Shown here: in pieces, positions 54,503-64,000 of the stretch
Numbering within the stretch: position 1 is the stretch's first letter
How the letters are laid out: the number at the start of each line of letters is the position of its first letter
Source of the DNA: Silene latifolia
Lineage: Eukaryota > Streptophyta > Magnoliopsida > Caryophyllales > Caryophyllaceae
Length of the DNA stretch: 64,000 nt
Direction of reading: 5' to 3'
Assembly: GCF_048544455.1 (NCBI RefSeq)
Contig: NC_133536.1
Location: 28,894,152 to 28,958,151, forward strand
Program-made: the position numbers and the translations under genes
The notes under the pieces: generated by a model
Told to the model about the DNA's origin: nothing
What the model saw: only the letters and a program-made list of their open reading frames with translations
Databases searched by the model: none

Positions 54503-55362
54503 GATTTTTGTCTGTTTCTTTTACCTTCCTACTTTATTTTAAAACTTTCACAAAAGAAAACAAAACTACGTTGCATCATTCTCTCGCATTTCTATCAAAT
54601 CCTAAGGGCTAGAGTCGTCGGATCGTTGTGTTCTTTACGCCGTTGAGACCGTCATATTGTGGGTAAGATCCTAGTATAGTTTTTATATCATTTCTTTGAT
54701 TTTGGTTAAAACCCTAATTGGGTAAATTGGGGGTTTTGGGAGTATTGTGATTTTTAGATGGTGATTGTATGATTGTATGTTTGATAGGAGGTGATTTCGT
54801 TGAAGAACGGTTTTGATTAGCTGATTGTGACAATCTTGGTGATTGCTTTTCCAGGTAGGGTTTTCCTACTCGGTTATTGATTACATAATGTTGTTGATGG
54901 TGGTTTATTGTTGTTGATTCATATCGTATTGGAATTGGTAGGGTTTGGGTAATGTGTATGTTGTATCTTATATATTGTGTTTTGTGTAATCAGTAACTGA
55001 CCCCGTTTAAATGTTTTAAAAACTGTGGTGATCTATTCGGGGGTGGTGAGCAGTTGTTTAGCAGGTATAACTTGGATACGTGCGGGATCTAGCTGGGGAT
55101 GGAGTCAATACATATCAGATTCTTTAGTCTTCCGCTGTGTTTGTTAAGGCACTTTTACTTAGTTGGTTTACAGTTTTGAGAACAGTTGTATTTTACTTTA
55201 CATTTTAGGGTTTTGGATATGTAATCAGTTAAACTTATTTATTTAAAGTATGTTTCTTTATGGTCAATTTGATATACATTGCCTCGGGTAACCGAGATGG
55301 TAGCACTTTCATGAATTAGGTGGTCTTGGTAAGGCACCTTTGTGTATGGGGGTGTTACAAAG

Positions 55363-55374
55363 TGGTATCAGCGC
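55363..55374 (+). other. Primer-binding site of element E (tRNA-iMet type)
   Basis: TGGTATCAGCGC, one difference from TGGTATCAGAGC, the complement of the initiator tRNA-Met 3' end. Three bases after the LTR. Distinct from the tRNA-Asp sites of the other elements. Confidence 0.85.
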
Positions 55375-58300
55375 GACGATTTTGGAACCTGTAACTAATG
55401 ATCCCTATGAATATAGAGAGTCGAAAATAAAATGAACCCGGGTAGGAGTTGTTAGGAGCTAATGCAAAGACTTGGGAGACGTCCTAAAGTCGCGAAATCG
55501 CCCTACAACTTTAAACCGGTCACTATGGGGTGTCATAAGATCGCTATGTGTTTGCTAATGTGTATATGCATATGATGGATGAATGAGATGTGATTAAATG
55601 AATGATGTGGTGGAAAAAGATGAAGTAATTACTGCATAAGAATATGATTTATGATTAAGAGTATGTTATGTGATAAAATGAAGAATTTATAATGTGGCTA
55701 TACTAGTAACATGTGATTAGGGGTTGTGATATGATTATACATGATTTTGTTTGCGTAAAGTTATATACTTGTTTACTGTTGTTTCATATGCACATGTTGG
55801 ATGAAGAATGTGGCTGAAATGGATGAATTGATTTGAAAAGATGGAGTGGCAATTGCATGAGAATATGAATTTCGTGATTAAGAATATGTTTAGGTGACGA
55901 AGTGGAGTTGTAATATTGTTTTATTAGTAACATGGGAATAGGATTTGTAATGTATAAGGTTGTTTGTTTTACGAAAAGTTATAAAGTTAAAGCATGCGGG
56001 TAGTACATGATTGATAAGTTGAATGTTATATGAGCATGATAGATGTTATTGTTTGGCTTTTGGTAGATAGTAACATGTGGTTAGGGATAATGGTTCTACA
56101 AGTATCAAGTCGCTCTTGTCCACTTTGTTGATATTTAAGTTGTTTGAAAGGGAAAATCAAATAGTTATGTTGTTCAGTTATAGAGGAGTTGTCTTTAAAA
56201 TGTTATTACTTAAGATGTATATATGATTTTGATGTGATTCCAATTGGAGGTGATAGCTTGTTATTTATGATTCTAACGATAGGTCACACGCCCAAAATGA
56301 CCAAGAAACGAGTGAGATATGACCGTTTTACGAAAATTGGACAGTGGTGAGAAATGCGTAGGGTACTCGATCGAGTAGCCCTTACTCGATCGAGCGCACC
56401 TCTTGTTACTCGATCGAGTACCCCTTACTCAATCGAGTAGGCCTGGTAATTTATTATACGTGCTTCTGACTTTCACCTACTCGATCGAGTAGGCTGCACT
56501 CGATCTAGTGACTCCTGTTTTGGGTCATATGCTTATCTTTTTACCTCGTCGCATATCTTAGTTAATTGAAGGGTGTTCTTTTGCTTCTTTATGCATTGTT
56601 TTACATATGTGTTGGTCTTGATGCGTAAGTTACCCAATCTTATGATGTAAGAGTAGCACCTTATGATGGGTATGAGTTGGTGGAGAGGATGGGAGTTATA
56701 TATGGTTGTGATGGATAGTGGAAAAAGAAAAGGGAGGTTAATGAGCTTATTGAGGCATGAAGCATATTTTGTGAGATGTGGTGAGTGATATGATTGCGAG
56801 TTTGAGTAATGTGAGGTAAGTGTATATGGGCAAGGAGTGATGTAAGTGTAATGAACTTGAGAATGAAAAGGATGAGATGAGGGATACGAATAGTGGCAAA
56901 TTGGAATGTGTAAGGATTTATGGAAGGAGATGGTTAGTAGTGTGTTGGTTAAGGATATATGTGATGAAAGGTCGTTATAGAGGTATGGAAACGAATGGTG
57001 TATAGTGAGATTGAGTTATGTAGCGATGTGTAGGTAATGGCCGAGTTTGGGAATTTGTATTATCAAGAGGTGAAACTAATGTGTGATTTCCTTGGGCAAT
57101 TAACGGTATAAAATGAGTTTTGGTTTCTAGAGGCAAAAAAAAAGTGAGATGGTGTGGACTGATTGGTGACAAGTGTGAGTGATAGCATGAAAAGAGAAGA
57201 TCCATGGTAAGAAAGAGTGAGATGGTACTGATATGAAATAACGGGATTTGAGTTTTGGAGCAATGAGAATGTAACCGGATTACCAGAGAGTTAGCTACAA
57301 GGAGTAAGGAGATGAACTAATAATTGGTATTGTTGAGTGTAAAAGGAAAGAGAAGGACGAAAGTAAGCTGAGAAAACGCCGACCAGAGTTAAGGAACATG
57401 AAAGTAAGGAATCATGGAAATGTGTGATAACATCATGAGAGGATGTAAGTTAATGGTTATATAGCAGTTTCGGGACAACATGTTAGCCATGAGTTTCGAG
57501 GAATTAAGGGGAGTAAAAGTTGGTAGAGTACTTGCACGATATGAGATTTTGGTGGTGAGTTAGGTGGCGATACAATTAAAGATAGAATTGGGATGAATGT
57601 TCAGGTAAATTTTGTTGATGGGTTTGATGTTCGTCATTTGGGATGCTAACCAAAGATGGGAAAGAAACCGTGATATTTAGAGATGAGTGTAAGAGGTTTG
57701 ATATACGAACGGTGGTAGTGTTGAGGTGTTGTCACTAGTGGTTAAGGGTGATGATAAGCAGGAAAGATAGCCATTTTAAAGAGGTTGATTTTGTAGAGAC
57801 CGGAGTGATATGTATGGTTGTGAGGGAGTATAATATGTGGTTATAGGAGATGGTTGCTAATAGTTGAGTATTAGTGGTATGGTTATATTTGGCAGGAGGT
57901 GATGGTTATGCGAATGGGAGAATGTGTTATGAGGGGCATACGAGTTAAGCTTGGGCGAGAGATAACCTTTATCAAGTGGTAACTTACGTGATCAGGATTG
58001 ACTAGTTGGATGTCATTACAGGTCTATGATGTGTATAAATGTTTGGGTGAGGTTCTGACCTCACGAGAAGTGGTATGGTGTGATAGTTATAAAGTTGTTA
58101 TCTGAATGTTCTGTAATATATGTTGGGTATGTTAACGTAATGGAATGATATTCAAAAAGTAATAATTTGAGTGATTTGGCATGGCTAGTTATACTTGTAT
58201 GTGTATTCATGATATATGTTATTCCGTGAAAAAGGTATGGATGATATTCATGAGGTTCTTATCTGTTTATTCCGTGTAATATGTTGCTTTGTGATCTAGT

Positions 58301-59842
58301 AAAGCGGTTTTGAGTAGTTTTCTTGTCCGGAAGTTATACTGAGTCAGTAATTATGGAAATTGTGTAAGTTGCGATGACTATCGATGTGGCTGTTGTGCCT
58401 CGGGTGGTGATCCGAGCACGGTACTTCGTGTTGTGATGCGTGTATTTTCGCACTGCGGTGCAGCTGTTGGTGACGGTGTTGCGATGCCGTCATCGGTTGT
58501 GGTGGAGTAGGAGGGATGATTACATTACGAGTTTTAGAAAGTACATACCAGTTATACATAGATTGTTGCTTTGTTTACTGCTGTTTCCTGCGAGTTTCGG
58601 TTTGGACAGATAGACGGTTATTTTGTTTATTGACGTTTCTTACCAGTATCAGATTGGGAGCAAGGGTAGAGTATGATATGGAATAGAGTTGTATATATTT
58701 CCGTTGTTGTCATGGTATAGTGATATCCTGTGGAATGGACACAATTGCGAGAGGTTGTTGGAGTACTTGTGATCTTCTGTTAGAGGAGTCATTGGTTGAC
58801 ATAGTAATGGCAAGTGATTTGTGGAACATGTGTTATACTGATCTGGAAGCTGCAGGTGGTTCATAATATTTTATTGGGACAGTGAGTATAGGGTGTTGGA
58901 AATTAGTATCATGTTAAGTTGTGGATAAGTGGTGGTAATAAAAGGGAGAGCTTGAGGATCTAGTGAGAGTGTGTGTAACAATTGTGGATCGTGAATTATG
59001 ATTATGGAGATAAGCGCATGTATAGAGGAGTATGTCGTTTTGCGGTAATGTCAAAGAGTTAGTGTGGTGATTTTGCTGAGGATTTTATGGTATAGATTAG
59101 ATGGAGTGCAAAATGAGTTGAGGAAGGAGGACTGTTAGAGGAAGAGAGACCTTGATATAGGAATGGTTGTAGGTGTTGAGGTTCTAGTCGGTTATCGTTG
59201 ACATGCGGTGGTGATAGGGATTTTGGGAACTATAGCAAAGGATTTAGTATTAGTGGGTTACGAGGACGTAACACTTTTCTTAAGATGGGTAGGATGCGAC
59301 AAAGAGAGCTTGATGGTTGTACATGCTGTAGTATAATTGGAAGTAGAGTGTTGGTGTAGCATAAAGGATGGATCTTTGTTGTGGTTGATTTTATTAAAGG
59401 TCATGGCCGTGCTTGTAGCAGTATGATGTTTAGGAGTGTGAGTAAACATCGATAGTGTTAACAGTTGGATGATGATGTTTATGTCGAGGACGAAGTTCAT
59501 TTTAAGGGTGGTAGAATGTAACATTCCGTTTGGTGGTTGATCTTGCTTGGTGGATATTTTTGATGCTGGATTTGATAGTGGATAATATGTTAATGAAACG
59601 GAGCTAGCGGCATTTATGGATGGTATTCGATAGTGTATGGAGTTACGGTCAAGAGGCTATAATGTAGTTGATACGATATCATGAGCCATGATGTGGAGGT
59701 AGGCATAGTTGATGGAGTTGGTTTTAAGAGTTCATGTTTTATAGGTTGGGGTTTTGTTTTGAGTTCTTAGTTGCGTTGTTGTGTCTTGATCGAGTAGTAT
59801 GTTTGTTTTTGAGTATGGGTTGAACTTCGGGGACGAAGTTCC
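55375..59842 (+). other. Element E interior without recognisable genes
   Basis: No frame stays open beyond about 90 codons on either strand and no retroviral motif is seen. Composition is G/T- and A-rich, with many ATGTG and GTATG words. A CTCGATCGAG cluster lies at 56366-56514 (about six units, 19-bp steps in pairs). At 59486-59519 GTCGAGGACGAAGTTCATTTTAAGG and GTGGTAGA run into TGTAACATTCC. This looks like a second element end inside E, 340 bp before the real one. Confidence 0.65.
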
Positions 59843-59859
59843 TTTTAAGGAGGGAAGAC
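59843..59859 (+). other. Polypurine tract of element E
   Basis: TTTTAAGGAGGGAAGAC directly before the 3' LTR start TGTAATAC; GGGGACGAAGTTC just upstream is usual at this place in gypsy elements. Confidence 0.8.
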
Positions 59860-60864
59860 TGTAATACTACGGTTTTCTATGTTGCTGGATACTCTATCGA
59901 GTAAGTAAGTTTTGGTTTCTAAACAGTGTACTGTCTGATGGTTACTCGATCTAGTAAGTGGGGTAATCGATCGAGTAGGTGTCACTCGATCGAGTAAGTG
60001 ACTTACTCGATCGAGTAAGTCGAGTTATACGTGTTTTGCCGGGTTTGACAGTAATGCCTGAAAAGGTTATATACAGATTTCCGTCAGTTTCTTTTACCTT
60101 TCTACTTTATTTTAAAACCTTCACAAAAGAAAACAAAACTACATTGCATCATTCTCTCGCATTTCTATCAAATCATAAGGGCTAGAGTCGTCGGATCGTT
60201 GTGTTCTTTACGCCGTTGAGACCGTCATATTGTGGGTAAGATCCTAGTATAGTTTTTATATCGTTTTTTTGATTTTGGTTAAAACCTTAATTGGGTAAAT
60301 TGGGGGTTTTGGGAGTATTGTGATTTTTAGATGGTGATTGTATGATTGTATGTTTGATAGGAGGTGATTTCGTTGAAGAACGGTTTTGATTAGCTGATTG
60401 TGATGATCTTGGTGATTGCTTTTCCAGGTAGGTTTTCCCTACTCGTTTATTGATTACATAATGTTGTTGATGGTGTTTATTGTTGTTGATTCATATCGTA
60501 TTGGAATTGGTAATTGGTAATTGTTGTTGTATAATGTGGTTGGTTGTGATTGTTTGTTTGTGGTTCGCGAGGTGCGTCCTCGGCTGAGTGGAGTCACTTG
60601 CGGGAGTGGCTTCATGCCCTTGATTCGCCCTCTATGGAACCCGCCACAGAGGGGATGTACACATTAAGGAACATGGGTTATCGCTCGGATGAGATGACCG
60701 GGGCTTAGGTGCGAACGGTTGCGGTCCCCCACTGGCGGTGTGGAATATCTGTTGCGATGGGTATTCTGGCAGGACTGCACACTTTAGTGTGTAGTCAAGT
60801 GTGTGGAGTTGTGACGGAGTTTGGGTAATGGGTATGTTGTATCTTATATATTGTGTTTTGTGTA
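59860..60864 (+). repeat. Element E 3' LTR, truncated by F
   Basis: Matches 54289-54987 of the 5' LTR, with an additional block of about 310 bp (60505-60815) that is GC-richer and includes GGAGTCACTTGCGGGAG and GGAACCCGCCACAGAGG. It stops at GTTTTGTGTA, where F begins; GTGTA is the presumed F duplication. Confidence 0.88.
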
Positions 60865-61189
60865 TGATGTGACTCATATTTGAGCACATTTAGTCCCCGA
60901 ATTAACCTCGTTCCTATGCTTTCTAGCACCTATTAGGGTCATTTCTTATCTTTATTTTCCCATTTTGTATATTCTTTGAGGTTTTGTGTCCTTGGTAGGA
61001 GAGGATTGCTAGCCTTGCATTTATGGAGCTAAATGGATCGCATCTAATAACCTAGCATCGAAGAGGAGACCGACACTAGAAGCCTAAGCAAATAAATGAA
61101 GTGAAATGGGCAATGATGAAAGATCCGCGCATCCCTAACAGAGTCCCCATGGATTGTTAGGGAGCCAAGAACAAGAGAAGAACCCTAGC

Positions 61190-61350
61190 CCAGGATCCGA
61201 GCGTCCTGAGCTCAGGACGAGCGTCCCATAGCCACGATCCGAGCGTCCCGACTGCAAGCCCGAGCGGATCACCTCACAGGACAAGGCGTGCTTCAGCTCA
61301 ATCCGCGCGTCCGTGTAAAGTTGCTACTCAATCCGCGCATGTCCCTCGGG
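61190..61350 (+). repeat. GC-rich palindrome array in the F LTR
   Basis: Units such as GATCCGAGCGTCC, GAGCTCAGGACGAGCGTCCC, GCCCGAGCGGATC and AATCCGCGCGTCC repeat over about 160 bp. They end about 80 bp before TATAAATA at 61433-61440. This corresponds to the G array, with different sequence details. Confidence 0.75.
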
Positions 61351-61432
61351 AGTTGCAAATTATCAAGCTTCTCTTAGGGTCTTAATCGTCATTTAAACCC
61401 TTAGTAACCCTAATCCTTGTACTTAATTTTAG

Positions 61433-61440
61433 TATAAATA
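61433..61440 (+). promoter_or_regulatory. Putative TATA box of the F LTR
   Basis: TATAAATA in TTTAGTATAAATACCC, at the same distance from the palindromes as in the other families. Confidence 0.6.
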
Positions 61441-62509
61441 CCCTATTGTACTAGCTTAGAATCATCTTATCATAATCAATTCCTTAATTTAGTCCTAATC
61501 AAAGTTGTAATACACATTTCAATATTAATCGCATCTTAATCTTTCCTTGATTCTCTCAATTGTTCTTAGTTTAGTTCGGTAATTAGAAGATTATTTGGGT
61601 TTATTGGAGGATTGACAACCTTTCGTCAATCATCAAGGTTACTTCTGTTACTCTTTGCTTTATTATTTGGATCATCTCAAGTAGGTATAATCTCTTTTTA
61701 CCTTTGCTTAATTATTGTTAATCACATCATTTATTCATCATGTTTTGCTTTGTTAGTATGATTGACAACCGTATTAGCATGCTAAACTTGATCATGAGTG
61801 AGTAGTCCTTTAGCTAGGGTTAATGGGGAATTAGGGGAAATAATCATGGGAATTGATCTATGCTTAATCTAATATGCTTTCATAATCACTTGTTTGCTTG
61901 TTGTGATTTCAAACTATGCACATGTTATGTTTGATGAAATGCGAGACTATGAATCCTTGCATTTTTTACCCATCTCTTATCTTTTCAATGAGGCTTGAAA
62001 GATATAAGTCAACTCGAGCCTTGTTAGACCATGCATAGAGTTGAATAGGAAGAGACTAAGTTGACTTGTAGGTGTTGTAAAGTCTTGATCGACTCGGCTC
62101 CGGGACCTAAATCTTCCTTGGAATTGTAAGATATACACTAACTCGATTCCATCACAACAATAAGTTGCTTGTATCTATTTGAGAACATGTTTGTATGATC
62201 TATTTCCATGATTCACTTATGAACCCATGACACCCTAGTGCCTTTAATCAATTTTTTACAAACCTCTTTAATTACTTTACTTTGTTTTCATTAATTTACA
62301 TTCATCTTGTTGATTAGTTTAGATTACATCTCATCTCAACCCAATTTGTGACACCCTAAGACATACACTACTTGCAATTGAAATCCTAAATCAATACCCT
62401 TCCCTTGGGATCCGACCTTTACTTACCACTCCACCAAAGAGTAGTTTGTAGAGTTAAAAATATTGTTTTGGTTGGTAGCTTTGACGACGAGATAATACCG
62501 CACCAAAAA

Positions 62510-62529
62510 TGGAGCCGTTGCCGGGGACG
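62510..62529 (+). other. Primer-binding site of element F (tRNA-Asp type)
   Basis: TGGAGCCGTTGCCGGGGACG, one difference from the tRNA-Asp complement in the first 18 bases. Confidence 0.82.
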
Positions 62530-62643
62530 GTGTTCAATTGATTTGATTTTCGTTAATTGTTTTTAGTTGTGTCTTTCTTTACCTTGGGGAAGTCAATCTC
62601 CTCAAGGTTGTTCTAATTGTTTTCTAGTTGTTTGATATTTTGC

Positions 62644-64000
62644 ATGATTAGGAGATCGCAAGGTAATCTATTACCTATTGCTTTCGAGATTGAAAAGACC
62701 TTAACCAACAATAGAAGAGTTGCTAGAGGTACTTCAAGAGTCGTAGGTATTCGAGAAATTGTGGGCATTCAACCAAATAACATTGATTTTGTCAATCCTT
62801 TTTCAAGAGAAGGAGAGGATAACCCAATTCCAAACCCACCACAAAATCAACCTACAATGCCTAAATTTTCATCACATTCCGTACCAACCGAGGAGAACCT
62901 ACCAAACGGTACTCCTACACCACCACATTTAACCGGTAATTTCATTGCCAAATCCGCATTCATACAATTAGTTGAGAGAAGTCAATTTGGAGGGATGCCT
63001 AGTGAAGATCCTCACTTACATATGGAGACTTTTTGTGATTAGTGTGATGCAATTTCTCAAACCGGAGTTACTCAAGACCAAATCCGATGGGTATTGTTTT
63101 ACTTTTCCTTGATCGGTACCGCAAAGCAATGGTTGAAGAGCCTAGACAAGGCTACCCTTGGTATTGATTCATGGAAAAAGTTATCACTTTCCTTCTACAA
63201 GAAGTTCTATCCTTCTGAGAAGACAAATATGTTGAGAGCCCAAATCACCGGGTTCAAGCAAAGGGATGAGGAATCATTATATAAAGCACGAGAGAGATTT
63301 AAAGACACTTGTTGTTCTTGTCCACACCATGGACTTAGTGAGTGGTTCCTTGTGCAACAATTTTGGAACGGCTTATATGAAGACTCACGCAATGTGCTTA
63401 ATATGGGATCCAATGGGAGGTTTACCGAAGTTGATGACAACCAAACATGGGCCAAAATTGAAGAGATGGCGGTTCATAATTCCCAATATAGTAGGCCTCG
63501 AAAGGCCACTAGAGGAGGAAAGCATGAGATAGATTTCATCACACAATTGGGTGCTCAACTAAGTGCTCATATAGACACCATTAACTTGAAGTTTGAGAAG
63601 GCCATGGCTAAGCTTGATGAAGCTTCCAAATCACCCAAACAACATGTTAATGCTATGGTGGCATCATCCTCAATCCCAAATGGAGTATGTGAAAGTTGTG
63701 GAACCTTGGGACATGATCAAAACGAATGTAGGGGAACAAATGAACAAGTAAATGCTTTTCAAGCATACAAGAGTGGTACCCCTTATTCCAACTACTATAA
63801 TGAGAACACCAAATTCCATCCAAATCTTTCATATAAGAGCCAAAATGTTCAAAATCCTCAACCAACATACACTCCACCTCCAATGAGAAACCAAGCTCAA
63901 AGACCCTTTTTCAACCAAAGCCAAGGTTATCAAAATCAACCTTCCTACAACCAATCAAATGACCAAAGCTTTGATGTTCAAAAAGCGGTCCTCCAAATGC
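62644..64000 (+). pseudogene. Element F gag, one stop, cut by the window end
   Basis: The ATG at 62644 gives MIRRSQGNLLPIAFEIEKTL, matching the gag starts of A and C; an upstream in-frame start at 62617 has no such support. The core follows: FIQLVERSQFGG, HMETFCD, then a single TAG at 63040, and in the same frame GVTQDQIRWVLFYFSL, WKKLSLSFYKKFYPSEKTN, SCPHHGLSEWFLVQQFWNGL and YEDSRNVLNMGSNGRF. A zinc knuckle CESCGTLGHDQNEC is near 63690-63731, then a Gln/Asn/Pro-rich linker to the window end. Only that one stop breaks the frame, which makes F one of the youngest elements here. Confidence 0.92.

Larger units (their letters stand above)
54289..55359 (+). repeat. Element E 5' LTR (1071 bp)
   Basis: TGTAATACTACGG to GGGGGTGTTACA. 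CTCGATCGAG-type units at 54321-54349 and 54393-54445, TATATAAA at 54495-54502. Compared with the 3' LTR it lacks about 310 bp (inside the stretch after ATTGGAATTGGTA, near 54945) and differs by single palindrome units at two sites. Confidence 0.9.
54289..60864 (+). mobile_element. Element E: Ty3/gypsy-type LTR element with non-coding interior, 3' LTR cut by F
   Basis: LTR starts TGTAATACTACGG at 54289 and 59860. A tRNA-iMet-type priming site follows the first, and a polypurine tract precedes the second. The preceding five bases are CTTTA, but the matching duplication is outside the window. Between the LTRs no gag or pol motif can be read in any frame, so it is either a large non-autonomous derivative or very decayed. 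The primer type and the GGGGACGAAGTTC...AAGGAGGG end suggest a chromovirus-like relative; this is weak without coding. F is inserted in the 3' LTR. Confidence 0.82.
60865..62505 (+). repeat. Element F 5' LTR (about 1641 bp)
   Basis: TGATGTGACTC to ACCGCACCA. Shares with G the LTR start, the palindrome-rich segment and a long R/U5 part (TTGGGTTTATTGG; GAGGCTTGAAAG and CTCCGGGACC regions, reversed in G). The end is set by the priming site; without the second LTR it is uncertain by a few bases. Confidence 0.85.
60865..64000 (+). mobile_element. Element F: Athila-like element of the G family, runs off the window
   Basis: The 5' LTR starts TGATGTGACTC as in G. A variant tRNA-Asp priming site and a nearly open gag follow. 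It is inserted in E's 3' LTR. F may be the complete relative of the pol-less G, but what follows gag cannot be seen. Confidence 0.88.

Overview
The window is plant nuclear DNA made up of nested transposable elements. I see no host gene, tRNA, rRNA or CRISPR array. The evidence for a plant is the Athila-type Ty3/gypsy elements with env-like ORFs, priming sites that match plant tRNA-Asp, a plant-type L1 LINE and a hAT MITE. The proteins do not identify a species; a repeat-rich eudicot is my best guess.

The outermost traceable element is B, an Athila-type element on the minus strand running from its 5' LTR (right end cut at 54164) down to its integrase at 790. Five insertions split it. They are an A-family LTR (1-789, minus), element C (1847-22408, plus), element A (24435-32410, plus), a Copia-like solo LTR (33239-34557, plus) and element D (35700-52118, plus). 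C carries three further insertions: another solo LTR (3721-5003), a hAT MITE (7605-8161) and a LINE (15474-19505). D carries G (38510-47411, minus). To the right, B's LTR is cut by K, a minus-strand LTR scrap (54165-54288). K is cut by E (54289 onward), and E's 3' LTR is cut by F (60865 to the window end). Target-site duplications support most joints: TTGGT (A), ACTTC (D), AAGGT (G), TCCCC and CAAAT (solo LTRs), TTGAAGAT (hAT), GCTACATTCCATA (LINE), and ATAAA/GTAAA with one mismatch (C).

The elements differ in content. C is a full Athila layout (gag, protease, RT, RNase H, integrase, env-like ORF), now decayed. B has gag to integrase in pieces. A and D have gag and protease but no RT, RNase H or integrase. 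G has a gag fragment, an acidic ORF and an env-like ORF but no pol. E has LTRs, a tRNA-iMet-type priming site and 4.5 kb without recognisable coding. F has an almost open gag that runs off the window.

The most unusual signal is non-coding. Each LTR family carries its own short palindrome in arrays, and the spacing is regular. A uses GTCGATCGAC in pairs 21 bp apart. D and E use CTCGATCGAG at 19-21 bp. F and G use GC-rich CCCGAGCGGG-like units at about 20 bp. B and C use CCCAGCCGG...CCGGCTGGG units about 80-94 bp apart. The arrays lie just upstream of the LTR TATA box and recur inside the same element: in the gag-protease linker and after the last pol-like ORF, or upstream of the env-like ORF. 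Sister LTRs differ by exactly one unit in E and G. I read this as a family-specific cis-regulatory cassette whose sequence changes while its layout is kept; its function is unknown.
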